This document shows positions 17,320 to 24,136 of a DNA stretch of 49,372 bases, piece after piece. Position numbers and translations under genes: made by a program. The stretch comes from an uncultured Eubacteriales bacterium (GTDB taxonomy: Bacteria > Bacillota > Clostridia > Lachnospirales > Bianqueaceae), in assembly GCA_900316145.1 (NCBI GenBank), contig ONBQ01000058.1, positions 1 to 49,372 of the forward strand, written 5' to 3'. The notes beneath the pieces are model-generated. The model was not told where the DNA came from and did no database searches. It saw only the letters and a program-made list of their open reading frames with translations. How positions within the stretch are numbered: the first letter of the stretch is position 1; every line of letters starts with the position of its first letter.

Positions 17320-17358
17320 AAAAAAAACTGCAGGCAAGGCTCTTTAACCTTTCTGCAG
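17320..17358 (-). terminator. terminator of the two-component operon
   Basis: A stem of CTGCAG plus AAGG/CCTT with a small internal mismatch is followed on the minus strand by eight T residues. It lies about 70 bp after the kinase stop. Confidence 0.8.
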
Positions 17359-17430
17359 CTTTTAAGGTCTCTTCTTTCTTTAATGAATCTGGAACTTTTT
17401 GGACATATTCTTTCTACCATCTCCGCTCCT

Positions 17431-18756
17431 CTATGCCTGCAGAGAAATCAAGCAAATAACACTATTTTCATGGATCTCTATTTGAAGCTCTCCTTGATAT
17501 CTGTCTATCGTGGTTCGAATATTGTCCATGCCAATGCCATGATTCTCTTTATTCTTTTTGGAGCTTACTAAAAAGCTGTTCTGATGAACCGAGTTTTCCA
17601 CTACTGTATTCTCGACCATTATCAAGGTGTACTCCTGTTTTTGACTGATCCTCAAATGAATACGTCTCTTATCTGCTTCTTCGATCTTAGCACAAGCCTC
17701 TACTGCATTTTCTAAAAGATTGGCCAATACAGCGCATATATCGACTGGTTCCATTTTTAGAGGCCGGACCATATTTGTTTCATATGTGAATAATATATGG
17801 CTTTCTTTGGCTTCTTCTTCTATGAAGTGGATAATAGCATCTACATAGTCATTTCCGGATTGAGAAACTTTTTGTGTTTCGTCAATCATTTTTTCGGCTG
17901 AAAGGATGTATTCTTTCACAGCTGGATGATTGCCTGCCAATTCGTCCATCATCCTTAAATGATTTCTGAAATCATGGATCATCTTCCGCTGCTTTTTATA
18001 CCCGATTGCCAGCTGATGATAGTTTTTTTCGAGAATCTCTCCTTGGTATTGCATCAAATGTGCTAATTCTTTTTCTTCCTGATAGCTTTTTGTTCTATAA
18101 ACAAGTACTATCAGCGAAAGGGCAGCTATCAAAATAAAAAACCACGAAATGATGATTGCGGTTTGTAACACGACCGGAGATTCTGAAACGATCATATACA
18201 TCAATTGTGACGTAACTATGTACCCAATTGATAAAATGCTTAAAAGACGAATCTTATTATTTCTATCAAACTCTCTGATTCTTGAATACCATGATCTGAA
18301 TAAAAAGAAACAGATAGTTTGCGTAGATTTATTGATTATAGTAAAGACTGTCCTTGTTATTCCTGGCTGCATGATCTTATCAAAACCTTCATAAATACTG
18401 TTAGCATGACTAACTATCAGCGCCGTTGTAAACCCGATGATATAGTCCGTAGTGTGGAGTACAAAGAAAGCCATTACAACTGCCAATAACCGGGTCAGAA
18501 GATTCATGTCGCACAGAATATATGACTCTGTTGCCAAAAAAACTGCTACCAGAAAAATCGTTACAAAAGAAAAAGCTTTCAAATGATTCAGAATTGTGAC
18601 TAGCCCCATCTCCAGCAACGCACAAAGAACCATATACAAAAGCAGTCGTTTTTTATCATGAAACCGTCCTTGACCTATCCTATAAATGACGCCTAACACA
18701 AGCATTGCCTCTGTAAAAGAAGCACCCCATTCTACGAATTGATAAAGACCTTTCAT
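17431..18756 (-). CDS. GHKL sensor histidine kinase (AgrC-like)
   Basis: 441 aa. About six hydrophobic helices span residues 8-225, followed by a coiled-coil-like linker, the phosphoacceptor helix MIHDFRNHLRMM (His about 261), an N box LLENAVEAC and a G box GIGMDNIRTTI. These are the HPK10/AgrC-type features of kinases that pair with LytTR regulators. The ATG at 18756 overlaps the regulator stop as ATGA; a GTG 15 bases earlier is an alternative. No AgrB or AgrD gene is present, so the signal is not an obvious agr peptide. The adjacent surface-protein family may supply or sense the signal. Confidence 0.9.
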   Translation of the reverse strand: MKGLYQFVEWGASFTEAMLVLGVIYRIGQGRFHDKKRLLLYMVLCALLEMGLVTILNHLKAFSFVTIFLVAVFLATESYILCDMNLLTRLLAVVMAFFVLHTTDYIIGFTTALIVSHANSIYEGFDKIMQPGITRTVFTIINKSTQTICFFLFRSWYSRIREFDRNNKIRLLSILSIGYIVTSQLMYMIVSESPVVLQTAIIISWFFILIAALSLIVLVYRTKSYQEEKELAHLMQYQGEILEKNYHQLAIGYKKQRKMIHDFRNHLRMMDELAGNHPAVKEYILSAEKMIDETQKVSQSGNDYVDAIIHFIEEEAKESHILFTYETNMVRPLKMEPVDICAVLANLLENAVEACAKIEEADKRRIHLRISQKQEYTLIMVENTVVENSVHQNSFLVSSKKNKENHGIGMDNIRTTIDRYQGELQIEIHENSVICLISLQA

Positions 18757-19481
18757 ATATTTTGTCCCCACCAGCGAAAAATTGCACGCCTTGCCTCCGG
18801 CAACTGTCTGCGGCTGGCCATAAGGGTCATTCCATTCAACAGTTCTACACTATCTGTTCCGATTTTCTTAACATAATCTGCATTCACAAAAGCTCCTCTA
18901 TGGATCTGGACAAACCGAAGATCATTCAATGCTTCCATTACCTCTTGAATACCACGTTTATCGCGTATAGGATCGGTTTCATCTCTGACATAGAGCATGA
19001 GCTTTCGGTTTTCAATAACGCCGCAATAGATTTGATCCAATAACACTCTTTGTGTGATTCGATCAAAATTAACTAAGAGATATTTCTCATGTCTTTCAAG
19101 AGTCATTTGGATAGCAGCATCCAACGCCGGCTTCAGTTCTTCTTCTATATGCAGCTTGTCTACATATCTTAAGGCATGAACGGAATATCCCTGACTGGCC
19201 ATTTCCATATGCGAGGAAACAAAAAAGAGCACAGCCCCTGCATTGCAATCCTGAATATGACGTGCTAACTGAAACCCGTTTAAAACCGGCATATCAACAT
19301 CCAAAATAAAGATATCCGCAATGTCATGTTCCGTCATCTGTAGTTCTAATTCCGTTGAGGAAGAATACATATAGATGAAAAATGGTTCTTTTGGATAATC
19401 TTTCTTCATCAAAAGCTCTATCTTTTCTTTTAAGCTTTGTAATGCACCTTGGTTATCATCACACAAAGCAAACCGGATCAT
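18753..19481 (-). CDS. LytTR-family response regulator
   Basis: 242 aa. An N-terminal receiver domain (1-120) has IRFALCDDN with the acidic pocket and LDVDMPVLNG with phosphoacceptor Asp61; a C-terminal LytTR DNA-binding domain (about 135-240) carries FVQIHRGAFVNADYVKKI. The ATG at 19481 follows GGTGGTG; a longer reading from 19604 would include the promoter and is rejected. It is the first gene of the operon with the kinase. Likely targets are its own promoter and the three paralog genes downstream. Confidence 0.92.
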   Translation of the reverse strand: MIRFALCDDNQGALQSLKEKIELLMKKDYPKEPFFIYMYSSSTELELQMTEHDIADIFILDVDMPVLNGFQLARHIQDCNAGAVLFFVSSHMEMASQGYSVHALRYVDKLHIEEELKPALDAAIQMTLERHEKYLLVNFDRITQRVLLDQIYCGVIENRKLMLYVRDETDPIRDKRGIQEVMEALNDLRFVQIHRGAFVNADYVKKIGTDSVELLNGMTLMASRRQLPEARRAIFRWWGQNI

Positions 19482-19503
19482 CTCTATCACCACCTTAGAT
19501 CCT

Positions 19504-19549
19504 ATTATAACACATAGAAATCGTTTATACCAATCTCTGCGCAAACGGT
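19504..19549 (-). promoter_or_regulatory. promoter of the two-component operon
   Basis: The -35 is TTGGTA (19528-19533), the spacer is 18 bp and the -10 is TATAAT (19504-19509). The motif ACCGTTTGC (minus strand, 19541-19549) lies just upstream of the -35 and fits a LytTR-like half site. Nothing else coding is seen in 19550-19677. Confidence 0.65.
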
Positions 19550-19677
19550 CGGTTTCTTTGCTCGAACAATTCTGAATGTTGATTAGCATACATCTTCTGT
19601 TCAAAGTATTTTCTTGTTAGTGGAAATAGTTCAACATGAGCGATTCTGTTCTTTCAACGATCTAAGGCTCTCTGCAT

Positions 19678-19711
19678 TAAAAAAAGATCTGACACATTTG
19701 TGCCAGATCTT
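19678..19711 (-). terminator. terminator of the GH35 gene
   Basis: An AAGATCTG / CAGATCTT stem continues through one mismatch into CAC/GTG with an ATTT loop, followed on the minus strand by seven T residues. It lies 14 bp after the stop. Confidence 0.85.
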
Positions 19712-19724
19712 CGTTTGTAGGATT

Positions 19725-21713
19725 TTACAGCATTACCTTGAATTCTTCTTCTGCCGTGACACCGTTGAGGCGCAAGGCGCGGCCATTTTCCATGGTGAGC
19801 GGTTCGTCCATAAAGACGGGGGCGCCTTCTTCCAGGGCGAAGATGCGCAGGACCATCTTCTTGGGATAGTTCCAGCGACGCAGGCCGATCTCCCAAGGCT
19901 CGCCGCGGTAGTAATCGTCCGCGACCTTCTTACCGTCGATCAGGAGCTCTGCCTGGTTGCCTTCGTAATCGACCTTCAGGAAGACATCGTTGCCGGTGAC
20001 CTGTCCGGTCAGATCCAGCTCATATTCACGGTAGAGATAGCTGGTCGGCATCAGCGGTTTTACTTCCAGTTCGACCTTGGACTGCGGTACGGGCTGGCTG
20101 TAGTAGGTCAGTTCACCGTCCGGCGTGCCCAAAATGTGCGGCAATTCCGGATAGGTCTTGAACTCGATCTCCTTGCGGGCCAGGCAGAAGACGCCCTCTT
20201 CGGTCTCAATGATGGGCTGATCGCAGATCATGAGGTACTCTTCCACGAAGTGGACCTTGCAGGCGTTACGCGCGTCCTCGCGGCTGATGGTCAGGATCTT
20301 GGCAGAATCCCCGGCCCACAGGTATTTCGGGTCGCGGTCCGCATAGAAGACATAGCCGTCACGCAGCTTGCAAAGCGGAGTGGCCAGGGCGCTGATCAGC
20401 TCCTGATTTCCCAGCTTCATGTGGAAAGGCAGGAAGAAATACTCCCCATCTTCGACGGAAAACTCCGGGAAGACCACGTCGCCAATGCGGAAATGCAGGT
20501 GATCATGGAAGGCCATCTTATGATGGCGCTGATAATTGTTGATGAACAGGAAGCCGGCTCCGTCCTTCGCCCGGATCGCTGTACGCAGGTGCAGGAAATC
20601 CGACGCGTCCTTAGGAGAGTTGGATGGGATCAGAGAATCCATCGGCGCCACATCCTCGCCAAAGTCCTTAAGGAACATGGCCAGCATGCGGACTTCACGG
20701 AAGCTTGGCGCGATCTGGCCGTACTCACGGATCGGGGCCTGGAAGTCATAGGACAGGGACGGAAGGTCGCAATAGTTGCCGATCTCCTTGCACTCCTGCA
20801 TGGTGGAATTCTCACCTACCGGGTTGGTGCCGCCATGATAAACATAGTAACCCAGCATGTTGGCGCCGGATCCCAACTTGACCAAAGAGGCCGCGCCGGT
20901 ATCCTTGTCGCTCACCCGCGGACGGCGGTTATAGGTGACCTGCAAACCTCCGCCCAGTTCCGCCGTTAAGAAGGGGAACTGCTCCGGATCATAATCGATG
21001 GTGCCGGAAGCTGCCAGGCGGCGTTTATTGATAAAGACAAAACTTTCATTCGGAGGCAGTTCTTTTAAGGACGGGCTCCAAGGTGCTTCCACATAGCCGC
21101 CGCAGACAGGCATCAAGTCGCCGATGCAGGCATGGCCCCAGCCGGTCGCCGTCCAGTATGGTACGTCGAAGCCGATCTCTTTAGCCATATTAGTCAAAGC
21201 GCGGATATGATCATCCGATCCCTTGCCGCCTACATGGCCATATTCATTTTCGATCTGAATGCCGATGACCGGGCCGCCGTTGGCATACAGGTCATCCTTG
21301 ATCTGGTCATACATGGAGCTCCAGAACAGGCGTACCGCTTCCAGATACTGCGGGTCATTGGTCCTAAGCTCATAGCCGCTCTCCTGCAGCCAATCCGGGA
21401 AGCCGCCGTGACGCGCCTCTCCGTGGCACCAGGGACCCGGACGCAGGAAGGCAAGAAGCCCCAGCGACTTGCACAGCTTGAAGAAGGTGTGCAGGTCACG
21501 GTCCCCATCCCAACGGATCTTGCCGCGGATCTCCTCATGGTGATTCCAGAATACATAGACCGCGACGATCTCTACCCCGCCGGCCTTCATCTTCTCCAGT
21601 TCTCTTCTCCAGAACTGATGCGGATAACGGGAAAAATGGAATTCACCCATTACCGGAAGCCAAGGCTTTTCATCCTTGGTCAGATATTGATTGGTCCAAC
21701 CGAACTGTGTCAT
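19725..21713 (-). CDS. GH35 beta-galactosidase
   Basis: 662 aa. The N-terminal TIM barrel has the GH35 signatures: GEFHFSRYP, VYVFWNHHE, RPGPWCHGEA and the acid/base motif GIQIENEYG (Glu157). The nucleophile probably lies in FLTAELGGG near residue 268. C-terminal beta-sandwich domains complete the usual layout. No signal peptide, so it acts on imported galactosides such as host-glycan fragments. AGGAGG precedes the ATG. No clear promoter lies directly upstream; it follows the nuclease gene and the 90-bp repeats on the same strand and may be read through from them. Confidence 0.93.
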   Translation of the reverse strand: MTQFGWTNQYLTKDEKPWLPVMGEFHFSRYPHQFWRRELEKMKAGGVEIVAVYVFWNHHEEIRGKIRWDGDRDLHTFFKLCKSLGLLAFLRPGPWCHGEARHGGFPDWLQESGYELRTNDPQYLEAVRLFWSSMYDQIKDDLYANGGPVIGIQIENEYGHVGGKGSDDHIRALTNMAKEIGFDVPYWTATGWGHACIGDLMPVCGGYVEAPWSPSLKELPPNESFVFINKRRLAASGTIDYDPEQFPFLTAELGGGLQVTYNRRPRVSDKDTGAASLVKLGSGANMLGYYVYHGGTNPVGENSTMQECKEIGNYCDLPSLSYDFQAPIREYGQIAPSFREVRMLAMFLKDFGEDVAPMDSLIPSNSPKDASDFLHLRTAIRAKDGAGFLFINNYQRHHKMAFHDHLHFRIGDVVFPEFSVEDGEYFFLPFHMKLGNQELISALATPLCKLRDGYVFYADRDPKYLWAGDSAKILTISREDARNACKVHFVEEYLMICDQPIIETEEGVFCLARKEIEFKTYPELPHILGTPDGELTYYSQPVPQSKVELEVKPLMPTSYLYREYELDLTGQVTGNDVFLKVDYEGNQAELLIDGKKVADDYYRGEPWEIGLRRWNYPKKMVLRIFALEEGAPVFMDEPLTMENGRALRLNGVTAEEEFKVML

Positions 21714-21729
21714 AGCTCATCCTCCTATT

Positions 21730-21928
21730 CATTCCAAGGTGCTGTTCCCAATTACGATTCCCTTCGGAATTTCGCGAAGCGAAATTTGGCAAGCACCTCA
21801 ATCGTTTTGTGTTCGCAGTCATTCCAAGGTGCTATTCCCAATTACGACTCCCTTCGGAATTTCGCGAAGCGAAATTCGGCAAGCACCTCAATCTTTTGTG
21901 TTCGCAGTCATTCCAGGGTGCTGTTCCC
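21730..21928. repeat. 90-bp tandem repeat, two copies plus a partial third, with nested palindromes
   Basis: Copies start at 21730, 21820 and (partial) 21909, with periods of 90 and 89 bp. Each copy begins with the sequence that forms the last codons and stop of the nuclease gene. Inside each are an outer inverted repeat AGGTGCT / AGCACCT, an inner perfect repeat AATTTCGC-GAA-GCGAAATT, and TTCC/GGAA between. The copies differ at a few positions that keep the pairing. It looks like a REP-like or structured-RNA unit that spread by tandem duplication from the nuclease 3' end. Confidence 0.85.
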
Positions 21929-22597
21929 GGTCGAATACTCGATCCTTACACCGGGCTGCACATTATATACAAATATATCAAAGCAGATCCCCCGCCCCCG
22001 GTCCTCGACCGAAAAGGCTTCCATGCGGACGCCGCGGGCTACTTTTTCGCGGCCCTCAAAGACGGGCGTTACACGATACATAACATGATTGCCCGTGCGG
22101 CGCACATAGCTTGCGACCTGGTCCTCCCACGGCTGCATGCCGGTCACGTTGAAGTATCGGGTGCCGGTGATCAGGTTGCGTTCATTGGCATTCTCCCCGC
22201 TCAGCTGATAGGCGATCAGATGACAGCGGTTGTAGAGAAAGGGCGGATCCTCCTCGATGATGCCCGGGTATTTGGCCTGGTTCCATCCGCTGGGTTTCAC
22301 GCCGGAAATAGAACCGCGCGGCTCCGTCGGCATCAGGTCCTGCCCGATGCACGCCATGGCCGGCCCGCAGCGCCCCAGCCGGTCCAGCCTGCTGTAAGAC
22401 TCATAGGACAGTTTTGTGATCTCGCTGGCCTTGAAAGATGGTTTTTCTGACAGCTGTACATAAGGCTCTCCCGCGTAGGGCGGATAGGAGATCTTATGGG
22501 CCGAGACGCGAGTCAAAAGCCATCCTGTAATGGCCAACAGAAAAAATACGATGATGACCGCCATTTTCTGCGGCTTTTTGATATGCTGGGTCTTCAT
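21908..22597 (-). CDS. membrane-anchored DNA/RNA non-specific endonuclease (NUC/EndA type)
   Basis: 229 aa. An N-terminal hydrophobic helix (residues 12-30) serves as an uncleaved anchor or signal. The nuclease domain has the beta-beta-alpha-metal motif as NRCHLIAYQL (His126) with the metal-ligand block ENANERNLITGTRYFN. In S. pneumoniae EndA and B. subtilis relatives the corresponding motif is DRGH; here N-R-C-H replaces it, a common variant. Probably degrades extracellular DNA for nutrition or uptake. The ATG is seven bases after a -10 box and has no ribosome site, so a leaderless transcript is predicted. Confidence 0.87.
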   Translation of the reverse strand: MKTQHIKKPQKMAVIIVFFLLAITGWLLTRVSAHKISYPPYAGEPYVQLSEKPSFKASEITKLSYESYSRLDRLGRCGPAMACIGQDLMPTEPRGSISGVKPSGWNQAKYPGIIEEDPPFLYNRCHLIAYQLSGENANERNLITGTRYFNVTGMQPWEDQVASYVRRTGNHVMYRVTPVFEGREKVARGVRMEAFSVEDRGRGICFDIFVYNVQPGVRIEYSTGNSTLE

Positions 22598-22603
22598 GAA
22601 TCG

Positions 22604-22632
22604 ATTGTAGCAGAAAAAAAGAGGGATAGCAA
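22604..22632 (-). promoter_or_regulatory. promoter of the nuclease gene (leaderless)
   Basis: The -35 is TTGCTA (22627-22632), the spacer is 17 bp and the -10 is TACAAT (22604-22609). The A of the ATG is the seventh base after the -10, the usual start position, and no Shine-Dalgarno sequence is present. Confidence 0.6.
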
Positions 22633-22649
22633 TCGTTTTTTATCGATCG

Positions 22650-23135
22650 TTATTTTGATTCAGCTGCCAGCAAGCTTCGAAGGATCTGTACGCCAAGTGT
22701 CGTATAGTCTTCCTCCTCGCTAATGTTCTTTGCTTCCATGATTCTGGCGATAGCGGCATCTGGATCCATTGTATGATACACATAATAGAGATTCTTCCAC
22801 TCTTCCGGTTTGATGATCCGATATACTTTTTTGCTTGAGATTTCTTTAGTATAGCTCCAATAACGGTACATATATCCGATCCAATACAACACTTCCTCTG
22901 AATAAACGATCTGCCCATAATCCGTATGGCCGAATTCTTCTTCGATCCGATCCAGAACCGTTTCCTCGCTCATTTCCGGAAATTCCTGATATTGGTCAAT
23001 GCGTGCAGCCGTTTGGGAAAACATAAATCTTCGGATAAAGATCGGCGAACTGCAATTAAATCTGTGGGCAGAAAGGACAAATACCTTCCCTTGGAATCGG
23101 CATAACCTTCTACCCTGCTCATCCATAGTTTTCAT
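22650..23135 (-). CDS. partner protein of the DUF3990 gene
   Basis: 161 aa, soluble. The sequence YWIGYMYRYWSYTKEISSKK followed by HTMDPDAAIARI resembles small proteins encoded next to DUF3990 genes in Bacillota (DUF3791-like; recalled, not searched). Its ATG overlaps the stop of the DUF3990 gene (ATGA) and has GAGGAG about 8 bases upstream. With the upstream HTH-DUF3990 gene it forms a two-gene module of the type often suspected to be toxin-antitoxin. Base composition is AT-rich compared with the neighbourhood. Confidence 0.65.
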   Translation of the reverse strand: MKTMDEQGRRLCRFQGKVFVLSAHRFNCSSPIFIRRFMFSQTAARIDQYQEFPEMSEETVLDRIEEEFGHTDYGQIVYSEEVLYWIGYMYRYWSYTKEISSKKVYRIIKPEEWKNLYYVYHTMDPDAAIARIMEAKNISEEEDYTTLGVQILRSLLAAESK

Positions 23136-23992
23136 ACTAATATCTCCTCGATGTATCTGCCTTGCCCTCGATATTGTCTTCTCGCAACACGTACTTTATC
23201 GCGGCCCAGAGCGGAAGCTTGCTGCCTGGCTTCAAGATAGTATGTTTTTTCTGCTGGTGACAGATAGCAATGTCGAAGGATCCGGATATTGTCCAATGCT
23301 CTTTGTGAGAGGCAAACATACTGATATCCAAGATCTGTTGCCGAGAGCAGATGCTGACACTGAACGTCTGTGATCTCGCCATCGATAAAGCTATCTATGA
23401 TTTCGAACATGCGATTATCAGCGATCGGAGCGATCACATAATCTATATTCTTCAGTGTTTCGATCATGTCCTGGATCATCGGTTTATTTGCGTATTCCCC
23501 GAGCCTTCCTCTAAAATAAGCAATAGTTAGCATCCAATCCTGATCAACTCGATATTGTTTCATGTTCAGGTCTTTCTTTTGAAAACATAATATATATACC
23601 GAAGATTTAGGGAAATTCGAAACGAACATGGCAGACTGCTCGAAATTCTCCCCACAGTAAAAACCTTGTCCAAAATCATTGTTTTTCCTGGCATACTGTA
23701 AAGACAAAGCACCGGTTATCTCAGTTTTGGCTCCGTGAAACAAAACGATATGATCATTATCAGTATAATCCTCCCGGAACAGTTGCTCTTTGATCCTGTT
23801 CAAGTTGATCTTGTTCTGAAATGCATAATCATAGAGCCTATCTCTGTGGGCGGCGCTGATCATTGTATCATCTTTGAGCCATCGCTGTACGGTAGCCCGA
23901 CTGACTCCAACCTCCATTGCCAACTCCTGCACAGTGAGGTTTTTCAGTTCGATCAGGATCTCAATATCATCTCTTATTCCATAGTCAGTCAT
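23132..23992 (-). CDS. HTH-DUF3990 protein (putative ADP-ribosyltransferase-like toxin or effector)
   Basis: 286 aa. An N-terminal helix-turn-helix (about residues 17-45, LTVQELAMEVGVSRATVQRW) is followed by a DUF3990 domain: IVLFHGAKTEITGAL, NDFGQGFYCGENFEQSA and CLSQRALDNI. DUF3990 belongs to the ADP-ribosyltransferase-like fold group; that activity is inferred and unproven here. The HTH and the paired direct repeats over its promoter point to autorepression. It is the first gene of a two-gene operon with the 161-aa partner. Confidence 0.75.
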   Translation of the reverse strand: MTDYGIRDDIEILIELKNLTVQELAMEVGVSRATVQRWLKDDTMISAAHRDRLYDYAFQNKINLNRIKEQLFREDYTDNDHIVLFHGAKTEITGALSLQYARKNNDFGQGFYCGENFEQSAMFVSNFPKSSVYILCFQKKDLNMKQYRVDQDWMLTIAYFRGRLGEYANKPMIQDMIETLKNIDYVIAPIADNRMFEIIDSFIDGEITDVQCQHLLSATDLGYQYVCLSQRALDNIRILRHCYLSPAEKTYYLEARQQASALGRDKVRVARRQYRGQGRYIEEILV

Positions 23993-24008
23993 GGATATCT
24001 TTCCTCCA

Positions 24009-24077
24009 AACTTATTTGTCTCATATGATACTGGTAAGTTTGTTTTTTGTCAAGAACTTATTTGTCTCATATGATAC
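24009..24077 (-). promoter_or_regulatory. promoter with two 23-bp direct-repeat operators
   Basis: The -35 is TTGACA (24048-24053), the spacer is 17 bp and the -10 is TATCAT (24025-24030). A 23-bp sequence with core TTTGTCTCATATGATAC is repeated exactly at 24009-24031 and 24055-24077, 46 bp apart. One copy covers the -10 and start region and the other lies directly upstream of the -35, so binding would block the promoter. The HTH protein encoded downstream is the likely binder. Confidence 0.8.
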
Positions 24078-24102
24078 AGATATGTTTTGAAATAGAATAA
24101 CA

Positions 24103-24127
24103 GGCACTGCTCTGAAGAAGCAGTGCC
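24103..24127 (-). terminator. terminator of the MATE gene
   Basis: A 9-bp stem, GGCACTGCT / AGCAGTGCC, with a 7-base loop lies 10 bp after the MATE stop. The T tract on the minus strand is interrupted (TGTTATTCTATTT), so efficiency may be moderate. Confidence 0.65.
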
Positions 24128-24136
24128 TTTCTCTGT

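Noticed and set aside
17269-17388. Small ORF just after the kinase gene with an AGGAG site, a possible signal peptide precursor for the two-component system
   Set aside because: The operon's terminator hairpin with eight T residues lies inside the frame, and the product lacks any AgrD-like amphipathic or leader pattern.
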